Source: an uncultured Muribaculaceae bacterium
Lineage (GTDB): Bacteria > Bacteroidota > Bacteroidia > Bacteroidales > Muribaculaceae
Direction of reading: 5' to 3'
DNA length: 64,000 nt
Assembly: GCA_944321875.1 (NCBI GenBank)
Contig: CALUMX010000003.1
Span: 1 to 64,000 of the forward strand
Made by a program: the position numbers and the translations under genes. The number at the start of each line of letters is the position of its first letter. Positions within the stretch are counted from its first letter, which is position 1. Shown here piece after piece: positions 9,067 to 16,243 of the stretch. The notes under the pieces were generated by a model. The model did not search any database. It worked only from the letters and a program-made list of their open reading frames with translations, and was not told where the DNA came from.

Positions 9067-10332
9067 ATGGAACTCAAAAGAGTTGTAGTAACAGGATTAG
9101 GAGCCATCACTCCTATCGGTAACGACGTGCCGACAACGTGGAAAAACGCGTTGGACGGTGTCAGCGGAGCCGGCCCTATTACACATTTCGATGCTTCTTT
9201 GTTCAAGACGCAATTTGCGTGTGAAGTAAAGGGCTACAACTCAGCTGACTATTTTGATCGCAAAGAGCTCCGCAAATACGACTTGTATGCTCAATATGGC
9301 GTAGTTTCAGCCATGGAAGCTATCAAGGATGCCGGATTGGAGGCTGTTGAAGCACTCAATAAGGATCGTGTAGGCGTAATCTTTGCAGCCGGAATCGGAG
9401 GTTTGCATACCTTTGAGGAAGAAGCCGGTTACTATGCAATGAACAAGGAAAACGGACCGAAATATAACCCGTTCTTCATCCCTAAGATGATTGCCGACAT
9501 GGCAGCAGGTCATATTTCCATGATTTACGGTTACCGTGGTCCTAACTATGCAACAGTTTCGGCTTGTGCATCTTCAACTCACGCCCTGATTGATGCATTC
9601 AATCTTATCCGTTTGGGTAAAGCTGATGCTATCGTGACTGGTGGTGCGGAAGCTGCCATCTTCCCGGCCGGAGTAGGTGGTTTCAACTCAATGCACGCAT
9701 TGTCAACCCGCAACGACGACCCGACTCACGCTTCACGCCCATTCAGCGGCTCACGTGACGGTTTCGTAATTGGTGAGGGTGGCGCATGTCTCGTATTTGA
9801 GGAATTGGAACACGCTCTTGCCCGCGGTGCGCACATCTATGCTGAAGTTGCCGGTGGCGGTATGTCGGCAGATGCTTACCACCTCACTGCATCTCATCCA
9901 GAAGGCGCAGGTGCGAAATTGGTAATGCACAACGCCCTCGAAGATGCCGGAATGAAACCGGAAGATTTGGATTATATCAACGTTCACGGAACATCAACAC
10001 CGGTAGGCGATATTTCTGAGGTATGTGCCATTATGGACGTATTCGGAGAGCACGCTTACAAGTTGAACATCAGCTCAACGAAGTCAATGACTGGTCACCT
10101 TCTCGGTGCAACCGGTGCGCTCGAGGCTCTGTTCTGCGTGAAGTCGGTTGAGGAAGATGTTGTTCCTCCTACAATCAACCACGAGGAAGGTGATGACGAC
10201 CCGAAGATTGACTACAATCTGAACTTTACTTTCGGAAAGGCTCAGCATCGCACAGTGAATGCAGCGCTGTCCAACACGTTTGGATTCGGCGGACATAATG
10301 CAAGCGTTATTGTAAAGAAGTACAAAGGCTAA
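9067..10332 (+). CDS. fabF: 3-oxoacyl-[acyl-carrier-protein] synthase II (KAS II)
   Basis: A 421-residue thiolase-fold condensing enzyme. The Cys-His-His triad is visible: nucleophile Cys about 167 in VSACASS, His in INVHGTSTPVGD (about 308) and His in TKSMTGHLLGATGA (about 345), with the glycine-rich FGFGGHN near the C-terminus. It extends acyl-ACP with malonyl-ACP. It stands directly after acpP and 12 bases before rnc. Confidence 0.97.
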   Translation: MELKRVVVTGLGAITPIGNDVPTTWKNALDGVSGAGPITHFDASLFKTQFACEVKGYNSADYFDRKELRKYDLYAQYGVVSAMEAIKDAGLEAVEALNKDRVGVIFAAGIGGLHTFEEEAGYYAMNKENGPKYNPFFIPKMIADMAAGHISMIYGYRGPNYATVSACASSTHALIDAFNLIRLGKADAIVTGGAEAAIFPAGVGGFNSMHALSTRNDDPTHASRPFSGSRDGFVIGEGGACLVFEELEHALARGAHIYAEVAGGGMSADAYHLTASHPEGAGAKLVMHNALEDAGMKPEDLDYINVHGTSTPVGDISEVCAIMDVFGEHAYKLNISSTKSMTGHLLGATGALEALFCVKSVEEDVVPPTINHEEGDDDPKIDYNLNFTFGKAQHRTVNAALSNTFGFGGHNASVIVKKYKG

Positions 10333-10344
10333 TAAGCAGAAAGT

Positions 10345-11106
10345 GTGACTCTTTATAATACAATACAATTAAGAATAAAGCTCCTTTTCTTGCGAGAGAA
10401 GGAGCTTTATTCTGCTTTTAGCGGAATCCTCGGATTCTGTCCCCGCGACTTGCGGCTCTACAAGGAGGCGGTCATGCACAGCTCGTCGGCTGTCAGAAAC
10501 GCCAAGGGGGAGCGTGTCAACAACGAGCGGCTTGAGTTTCTGGGGGATGCCGTGCTGAATGCCGTTGTGGCTGACGTGCTGTTCCGCAAATACGGCAAGG
10601 GCCGTGAGGGATTTCTCACCACGATGCGGTCGCGGATTGTCAAGCGGGAAAGTCTCAACCGCATTGCGGATAAATTGGGGCTGGTCAGCCTGCTGCGTAT
10701 ATCGCAGGTGATACACACCCACAACTGCAACCTGGCGGGCAATGCGCTGGAAGCTCTGATTGGCGCTGTCTATCTCGACCGGGGATATGACGTGTGCCGG
10801 AAGTTCATTACGGAACGCCTGCTGACGGAATTCATCGATTTCGGAGAATTGGCGAAATCGGAAGAGAACTACAAATCAAAAATAATCGAATGGGCTCAGA
10901 AAAAGCAGGCCGATTTTGAGTTTGTGGTAGTGGAGCAGACGTTTGATGAATATAAGAATCCGATATTCACGTCCGTACTTCGCATAGACGGGAAAGAAAT
11001 GGGCAAAGGGGTCGGATATTCGAAAAAGGAATCCCATCAGGAGGCTGCCAAGGATGCCTATTTCCGTTTTCTTGAACCTGCATCTGAAAAAATTGAGGAA
11101 AATTAA
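10345..11106 (+). CDS. rnc: Ribonuclease III
   Basis: A 253-residue dsRNA endonuclease. The RNase III signature NERLEFLGDAVLNAVV lies at about residues 53-68 with catalytic acidic residues, and the C-terminal dsRNA-binding domain begins near residue 170 (NYKSKIIEWAQKKQ) and ends with KKESHQEAAKDAYFRFL. The start is a GTG 12 bases after fabF. This start is supported because the residues RIKLLFLREKELYSAF that it includes look like the usual N-terminal helix of Bacteroidales RNase III. Codons 10-23 encode a long perfect hairpin, a plausible self-cleavage site (see separate entry). Role: rRNA and mRNA processing. Confidence 0.93.
   Translation: MTLYNTIQLRIKLLFLREKELYSAFSGILGFCPRDLRLYKEAVMHSSSAVRNAKGERVNNERLEFLGDAVLNAVVADVLFRKYGKGREGFLTTMRSRIVKRESLNRIADKLGLVSLLRISQVIHTHNCNLAGNALEALIGAVYLDRGYDVCRKFITERLLTEFIDFGELAKSEENYKSKIIEWAQKKQADFEFVVVEQTFDEYKNPIFTSVLRIDGKEMGKGVGYSKKESHQEAAKDAYFRFLEPASEKIEEN
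10372..10413 (+). promoter_or_regulatory. 19-bp RNA hairpin inside the first codons of rnc
   Basis: Arms 10372-10390 and 10395-10413 are complementary over 19 bp with a single G-U pair and a UGCG tetraloop. It begins 27 bases after the GTG and covers codons 10-23 exactly in frame. Only a poor U-run follows, so it is not a good terminator for fabF. A double-stranded stem of this size in the RNase III message suggests autoregulatory cleavage, by analogy with rnc leaders elsewhere. Confidence 0.7.
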
Positions 11107-11521
11107 GCTGGAAAAACTCCCTGCGGCATCACAAAAAAAGGTTTTTTAGAGGCCGATTTTATCCGTTTATATGCTTTTAAACATATAAATGGCGCGTTAA
11201 AAGTGTTAATTTTAAAATTGTTAATAGAATTTGGCGCGAATTTCCCATAAAAAAACGTCTTTTTTGCCCCGTCAGGCATTTGTAAAACCTTAAAAAATGC
11301 CTGTTGCGCCGGAAGTAAATAAACCTTTTGTAACGTGTTGATGCATAGTTTGTTAGTATGGTATAAACCGTTAATTTTTGGCCCTTTTTCTCTTTTTGCA
11401 ATGTTAAAAAACACGGATTTCAAAAAAAAAAATAGGAAATCTGTTGCACAAAAAATATTTGTTGTATCTTTGTACTGTTTTTGAAGCAAAAAATTGTTTT
11501 ATTATTAAATTCTAAGAAAAA
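11107..11521. other. 415-bp AT-rich intergenic region
   Basis: No credible gene on either strand. It has several A/T homopolymer runs and no GC-stem terminator I can identify for rnc. The right end carries the strong promoter of the small lipoprotein and its 49-nt leader. Confidence 0.5.
11444..11472 (+). promoter_or_regulatory. Strong promoter for the small lipoprotein gene
   Basis: TTG at 11444-11446 and TATCTTTG at 11465-11472 are 18 bp apart, an almost ideal Bacteroides sigma-ABfr promoter. Transcription would start near 11479, giving a leader of about 43 nt. Confidence 0.7.
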
Positions 11522-11695
11522 ATGAAAAAGTTAGTTTTATTACTTGCTGTTGTAGCTTCTGCTACTATGTTCTCTTGCTCTGGTTCTAAGGCAACAACTG
11601 ACACAACTGCTACTGAAGAAGCAGCTGCTCCTGTTCAGGAACAAGTTGTTGACACTCCTGCTGTTGCAGCTGATTCAACTGGTGCTAACGCTTAA
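11522..11695 (+). CDS. Small abundant-type lipoprotein, 57 residues
   Basis: ATG at 11522 opens a 57-codon frame: a signal peptide MKKLVLLLAVVASATMF, a lipobox ending SCS (Cys at 19), then a short, disordered, Ala/Thr/Glu/Val-rich tail ending ADSTGANA. Codon use is strikingly restricted (GCT for Ala, ACT for Thr, GTT for Val), as in very highly expressed genes. It has its own near-consensus promoter and a perfect terminator, so it is a monocistronic unit. It recalls short abundant outer-membrane lipoproteins by size and design only; I recognise no named family and assign no function. Confidence 0.85.
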   Translation: MKKLVLLLAVVASATMFSCSGSKATTDTTATEEAAAPVQEQVVDTPAVAADSTGANA

Positions 11696-11722
11696 TAGCT
11701 CGGTTACGACAGATAAAGAGTT

Positions 11723-11757
11723 AAGGCTGTCTGCATAATTGCAGACAGCCTTTTTTT
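11723..11757 (+). terminator. Rho-independent terminator of the small lipoprotein gene
   Basis: Perfect 13-bp stem (11723-11735 with 11740-11752), loop TAAT, then a run of T to 11757. Confidence 0.93.
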
Positions 11758-11811
11758 GTGTCCTTTTGGAAAGTGATTTTGGTAAAATGAAGTTAAAGGC
11801 GGCCGGCCGTC

Positions 11812-11842
11812 TTGTTATTCTGACGGAATTGTGCTACCTTTA
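11812..11842 (+). promoter_or_regulatory. Promoter for the ATPase-TOPRIM gene and birA
   Basis: TTG at 11812-11814 and TACCTTTA at 11835-11842 are 20 bp apart, one base off the -7 consensus. The leader would be about 60 nt. Confidence 0.5.
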
Positions 11843-11910
11843 AATAGTAAGCCCGCATCTGTCGCACCGGCAGTGGCAGGGCTGCATAAGGAACTAAAAA
11901 TCGGATTACT

Positions 11911-13515
11911 ATGAATATCACTTTACCTAAACGGACCGACAATCAGCCCCCGATAGTACTGAGCGGCAAGCAGCAGATTACGGTCGTCGGAGCCAACGGT
12001 TCCGGCAAGACCCGTTTTATGAACCAGATGATGCTGGAGCTTGGCGGCAAGGCGTTCTTCATCTCTGCGTTGAAAGCGCTTTTCCCCATCAAGGACAGGG
12101 CAGAGCTGTCCTGCGGCACGATAACTTCGTGCTATGAGGCGGTGCTGACACGGGCCATGTTTGTCAAGCCGGCAGCCGAGACAGAGTTTGAGATGCTGTT
12201 GTTCATGCTGATGAGCGATGAGGTAGCCGATATGTTTGACTACCGGTTGGCCGTACTTCAGAATGAGGGCAACTCGTTGCCCGGCATTCCCGCCACGAAG
12301 ATTGACCAGGTGGTGCGTTTATGGAAAGAGGTATTCCCGAAAAACGACGTGGAGCACTCTCGGGGAAGCATCAAGTTTTCCAACCGTTTTGCCGAAGGCC
12401 CGTTCAACCCGATGCGCCTGTCCAACGGTGAGAAAGCCGTGTTCTACTATATCGGTGCCTCGCTCTATGCTCCTCCGGGAAGCGTGATTTTCGTAGAGTC
12501 GCCGACGATGTTCCTGCACCGTACCATCACACAGAGTCTGTGGAGTGCGATTGAGGGGCAGCGGCCGGACTGTACGTTTGTCTATCTGACCCATGATATT
12601 GAGTTCCCGACTTCGCGTACCGACAATATGACCATCTGGGTGCGTGGCTGCGACATTGCCGCCAATGCCTGGGACTATGAGCTGATACGTCCGCACGAGA
12701 GGCTCTCCGAGCAACTTATCATTGACCTTTCCGGTTCGCGCAAGCCTGTCCTTTTCGTGGAGGGCGACGACTCGCACAGCCTTGACTATAAACTCTATTC
12801 GCTGATTTTCCCGGAATACACGGTCAAGCCGATGGGCAGCTGCAACAAGGTTATCGAGACGGTGCGCTCGTTTAACGACATCCAGAGCTTCCACCATCTC
12901 GACTCCTACGGAATTGTCGACCGTGACCGTCGCCGAGAGGCCGAGATACAGTATCTCCATAACAAGAAAATCTATGTGCCCGATGTGGCGGAAATCGAGA
13001 ATCTGCTGATGCTGGAGGAGGTAATCAAAGCGGTGGCACGCCAGCGCGGCCGTAACGATGCCGACGTGTTCCGCAAGGTGAAGACCAACGTCATTCGCGA
13101 GTTCAACAAGGAACTGAAACAGCAGGCCCTGCAGCATACACGCCACTATGTGAAACGGACGATTGAGGTGGTGGTGGACCGCCGCTTCCAGAACATTACG
13201 GCGCTGGAGGACCATCTGGAGGGATTGGTCGACGACATCCGCCCGCGTACGGTCTACGACCAGTTGTGCCGGAAGTTCAACGAATACGTGCAGCACGACG
13301 ACTATCGGTCTATCCTGCGCGTTTACAATCAGAAATCAATGTGCGGCGATTCCAATGTGGCGCAGCTTTGCGGCTTCGACAACAAGGACGCCTATGTGCG
13401 GGAAGTGTTCAACATCCTGAAGCGTAACAATGCCAATGCCGATGCCATCCGTAAGGCCATCAAGGCATGCTTCGACATGACGCCTCCCGGCGAGAAACCC
13501 AAGAAGAAAAAATGA
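11911..13515 (+). CDS. OLD-like ABC-type ATPase fused to a TOPRIM/DUF4435 domain
   Basis: A 534-residue protein. The N-terminal ABC/SMC-like ATPase has Walker A GANGSGKT (27-34), signature LSNGEK (170-175), Walker B VIFVESPT (192-199) and an H-loop THD (227-229). The C-terminal half carries TOPRIM-type acidic motifs: LFVEGDD (281-287, Glu284) and GIVDRDRR (334-341). This is the architecture of OLD-family nucleases and DUF4435 proteins, some of which act in DNA repair or phage defence. The insertion between Walker A and signature is short. It overlaps birA by 4 bases (ATGA), so the two are translationally coupled, which is odd for a defence gene and suggests a resident locus. The nuclease function is inferred. 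Confidence 0.8.
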   Translation: MNITLPKRTDNQPPIVLSGKQQITVVGANGSGKTRFMNQMMLELGGKAFFISALKALFPIKDRAELSCGTITSCYEAVLTRAMFVKPAAETEFEMLLFMLMSDEVADMFDYRLAVLQNEGNSLPGIPATKIDQVVRLWKEVFPKNDVEHSRGSIKFSNRFAEGPFNPMRLSNGEKAVFYYIGASLYAPPGSVIFVESPTMFLHRTITQSLWSAIEGQRPDCTFVYLTHDIEFPTSRTDNMTIWVRGCDIAANAWDYELIRPHERLSEQLIIDLSGSRKPVLFVEGDDSHSLDYKLYSLIFPEYTVKPMGSCNKVIETVRSFNDIQSFHHLDSYGIVDRDRRREAEIQYLHNKKIYVPDVAEIENLLMLEEVIKAVARQRGRNDADVFRKVKTNVIREFNKELKQQALQHTRHYVKRTIEVVVDRRFQNITALEDHLEGLVDDIRPRTVYDQLCRKFNEYVQHDDYRSILRVYNQKSMCGDSNVAQLCGFDNKDAYVREVFNILKRNNANADAIRKAIKACFDMTPPGEKPKKKK

Positions 13516-14294
13516 AAGAATTGAATTATATCCATCTGGAATCGGTCGATTCCACCAATCTCTATGTTTCGGCGCGTGCCGGCGAGATGCCGCACGGCAC
13601 GGTCGTATATTCCGACGCACAAGTGGCCGGCCGTGGCCAGCGCGGCAACAAGTGGGAGTCGGAGGACGGCTGCAACGTTACGCTGTCGATGCTGTTGCGC
13701 CCCGACCGCATCCATCCCTCTCAGCAGTTCCTGTTATCGGAGATTTCGGCGTTGGCCGTGGTCAGGACGCTCGACCGCTACGTGGAGGGAACGGAGGTGA
13801 AATGGCCGAACGACATTTATTATAAGGACGGTAAAATCTGTGGAATGCTCATTGAGCACTCGCTCTCGGGCGGACACATCAACCATACGATTGTGGGCAT
13901 CGGTGTCAACGTCAATCAGGAGTGTTTCCGCTCCGACGCTCCCAATCCGGTTTCTCTCTGCCAGATTACGGGCCGTAAGGAAGACCGGGAGGAGATAGTG
14001 CGGGCGATTGCCGGCCATATCGAGAGCATGCTGGAAGTGCTTCCGGAGAAGGCAGCGGAAATTCACGGGGAATTCCTGTCGCGGCTTTACCGCCGGGAGG
14101 GTTTCCATACCTACCGTGCGGCTGTCGACTCGCAGCCAAAGACGGGTGCGACGAGTCTGACGGCGGGACAGACCTTTGAGGGGCGCATCGAGGCCGTAGC
14201 TCTCGACGGCATTCTGACTCTCGGACTTGCCGACGGCTCTACGCATGAATTTGCTTTCAAGGAAGTGGAATTTATCGTTCCCCGCAATCATTGA
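13512..14294 (+). CDS. birA: Biotin-[acetyl-CoA-carboxylase] ligase
   Basis: About 260 residues, the catalytic-only form without the N-terminal DNA-binding HTH of E. coli BirA. Motifs: VDSTN (about 12-16), the biotinyl-AMP loop GRGQRGNKW (about 41-49) and KWPNDIYYKDGK with GMLIE (about 98-114). The open frame continues upstream to 13467, but the ATG at 13512 is chosen because it overlaps the preceding stop as ATGA and fits the family start. It activates biotin with ATP and attaches it to carboxylases such as acetyl-CoA carboxylase. A strong terminator follows. Confidence 0.92.
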   Translation: MKELNYIHLESVDSTNLYVSARAGEMPHGTVVYSDAQVAGRGQRGNKWESEDGCNVTLSMLLRPDRIHPSQQFLLSEISALAVVRTLDRYVEGTEVKWPNDIYYKDGKICGMLIEHSLSGGHINHTIVGIGVNVNQECFRSDAPNPVSLCQITGRKEDREEIVRAIAGHIESMLEVLPEKAAEIHGEFLSRLYRREGFHTYRAAVDSQPKTGATSLTAGQTFEGRIEAVALDGILTLGLADGSTHEFAFKEVEFIVPRNH

Positions 14295-14332
14295 CGCATT
14301 TTAAGAACCGGGAAGAAATAGGAGCGGATAGC

Positions 14333-14368
14333 CCCGTTGCGGGTGTATCCGCTTTTTCTTTGGAGTAA
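14333..14368 (+). terminator. Terminator after birA
   Basis: AGCGGATA (14333-14340) pairs with TATCCGCT (14356-14363), with an inner CCCG/CGGG stem, followed by a T-rich tract to 14368. Confidence 0.85.
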
Positions 14369-14557
14369 ATTATATGGTGGAAAAAGAGAAATATTAGACT
14401 AAAATTTTGTAACTTTCCGTGCCAAAGAATAATTATAAAGCACATCCTATTATTATTTACCATACTGACCTGCCATCTATTATCCTATGCTGTCGAGAAA
14501 TCTCATCTGCATACGACCGACAGTCTCTATATAGCACGTTGCATCGACAAGGCTCAA

Positions 14558-16078
14558 TTGTTTTTCTCGGAAGAGAACCGTGACTCGGCATTGTACTATA
14601 TGAATGCGGCATTGACCTATTCGGAGAATGTCGATGATGCCGCCGTGCGTTACAGCTCGTATGTGAAAATCGGTCTTCTGTTCTCGCAGTCGGGTAATTA
14701 TTCCACGGCTTTGACTTATTTTTTCAAGGCCGTAGACCTGCTGGACGAGAATAAAATGAATTTCCCGGAAATAGAAAGGAAAAAGAAGTATATTTCTCTT
14801 TATTCGGAATTAGCAAAGTGCTTTAGAATGAGTGACCCACAGAAGGGTATTTTTTATTTTAGGAAAAGCTTAGTGATATTAGATGAGTTGCAAAATAAGT
14901 GTGATGAAGCGTATTTATTAAACTCAACAATAGATATAAACAATAGCATTGGTGTTCAGTATTTGGAGTTGAACAATATGGACAGCGCCGAAATATATTT
15001 CAAAAAGTCCTGGGAGAAAAATAAGAAATTGAATGATAAGACGGTCGACCAGATATTGTACAATAATTTAGCAATTACTTCTTTTGAGAAGGGAGAAAAA
15101 GATAAGTCGTTGGATTACTTTATGAAGTCGGCAGAGCTTTGCCGGGAAATGAAGGATACGGCACAGCTGGCCAATGTTTTTCTGAATATGGGCGAGTATT
15201 ATTCAAGGTTGGGCAACTGGCAGCAGTCGCTCGACTATTGCGAGCAGTCGCTGCGGCTTACCAAGGAGAAGAAAGCTCCGATTGTGGAATATAAAGCAAT
15301 GTTGCTGAAAACCTTCGTTTACGAGAACTTGGGAGATTATGAGAAGGCGTATGCCTGTCTGAAGCTGTCGGATGCGTTGGGTGACAGTCTGAAGGGCTCG
15401 GAGAAGGTGCGTGATGCCATCTCCCTGGAGATGAAATACAAATACGACAAATACAAGAAGAACCAGGAACTGGTCCTGCAGGAGCAGCGGCAACAGACGT
15501 TTATTTACCTGTTGATTGCGGTGGTGATAATCATCGGACTGTTGTTGCTTTATTTCGTGCTTCGTAATAATTATAACGTTGCGCAGAAAAAACTGATGGA
15601 GCAGGATTTGCTGCGTCTGAAGGCCGAGAATCTGGAATTGGATAACGAACGGTTGAAGAAGGATTTGGAATTCAAGGAGAAGGAAGTCAACCTTCATGCT
15701 CAGTATCTGTTGAAGAAAAAAGAGGTGATTTCCGACACGCTCCAGCAAGTTGAGAACTCTGAGAAAGAGGGAAAGGTGATAGAGGAAATCCTTTCGGAGG
15801 TGAAGAAAAACATAGAGGTGACGACGATGAATGAGTTGGAGATTTTGCTTCAGAGCATCCATGAAAGTTTCTATGAGAACCTCTATAAAAAGCATCCGGC
15901 ATTGACCGCCAACGAGCGCAGGCTCTGTACTTTCATCCGTCTGAATCTGTCGTCGAAGGACATTTCTGCCATCTTGGGACTGCAGGTGAAGTCGGTCGAA
16001 ATGGCTCGCTCACGCCTTCGCTCGAAATTAGGACTTAAGCGGGAAGATAATTTGTCTGCTTATTTGCAAGAATTTTAA
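14558..16078 (+). CDS. TPR-transmembrane-HTH regulator (LuxR-like C-terminus), start uncertain
   Basis: At least 506 residues: TPR repeats (about 1-280), one membrane helix (315-335), a long coiled coil (336-400) and a C-terminal helix-turn-helix with LSSKDISAILGL (about 470-481) and VEMARSRLRSKLG. It is a Bacteroidota one-component sensor: periplasmic TPRs, cytoplasmic DNA-binding tail. The listed start is a TTG. The same frame stays open upstream to 14369 and encodes a convincing signal peptide from about 14429 (IIIKHILLLFTILTCHLL), yet no ATG, GTG or TTG precedes it; only ATA (14429) or ATT (14432) is available. The true start is probably there, with a lost or non-standard start codon. The next two genes encode T9SS cargo, its likely targets. 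A paralogous C-terminus lies at 63666-64000. Confidence 0.8.
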   Translation: MFFSEENRDSALYYMNAALTYSENVDDAAVRYSSYVKIGLLFSQSGNYSTALTYFFKAVDLLDENKMNFPEIERKKKYISLYSELAKCFRMSDPQKGIFYFRKSLVILDELQNKCDEAYLLNSTIDINNSIGVQYLELNNMDSAEIYFKKSWEKNKKLNDKTVDQILYNNLAITSFEKGEKDKSLDYFMKSAELCREMKDTAQLANVFLNMGEYYSRLGNWQQSLDYCEQSLRLTKEKKAPIVEYKAMLLKTFVYENLGDYEKAYACLKLSDALGDSLKGSEKVRDAISLEMKYKYDKYKKNQELVLQEQRQQTFIYLLIAVVIIIGLLLLYFVLRNNYNVAQKKLMEQDLLRLKAENLELDNERLKKDLEFKEKEVNLHAQYLLKKKEVISDTLQQVENSEKEGKVIEEILSEVKKNIEVTTMNELEILLQSIHESFYENLYKKHPALTANERRLCTFIRLNLSSKDISAILGLQVKSVEMARSRLRSKLGLKREDNLSAYLQEF

Positions 16079-16143
16079 GCGTTTGTATTTCAGATTGTTA
16101 CTTTTGATGTATAGTTTTTGTAGAGTTTTTTATTGGATAATAA

Positions 16144-16176
16144 TTTGTGTATTTTGGATAGTAAATAATATATTTG
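16144..16176 (+). promoter_or_regulatory. Promoter for the T9SS FN3 protein
   Basis: TTTG at 16144-16147 and TATATTTG at 16169-16176 are 21 bp apart and match the Bacteroides -33/-7 pattern. The leader to the ATG at 16221 is about 38 nt. It separates this cargo gene from the regulator upstream. Confidence 0.55.
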
Positions 16177-16243
16177 GCTATGTCCGGAATAATGAAATTA
16201 TTACCATAAAAAATACTGTTATGAAAAACAATTACTTACATCT

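Noticed and set aside
10372..10413. fabF terminator
   Set aside because: The stem is strong but lacks a U-run, and its residues belong to the conserved N-terminal helix of RNase III.
11103..11489. 128-codon minus-strand frame between rnc and the small lipoprotein
   Set aside because: It is AT-rich, Phe/Lys-rich translation of a non-coding region, crosses the strong plus-strand promoter and has no signal for expression.
11911..13515. Clear phage-defence system
   Set aside because: The ATPase-TOPRIM protein is OLD-like, but it has no partner helicase or Gabija-type neighbour and is coupled to birA, so a defence label is not supported.
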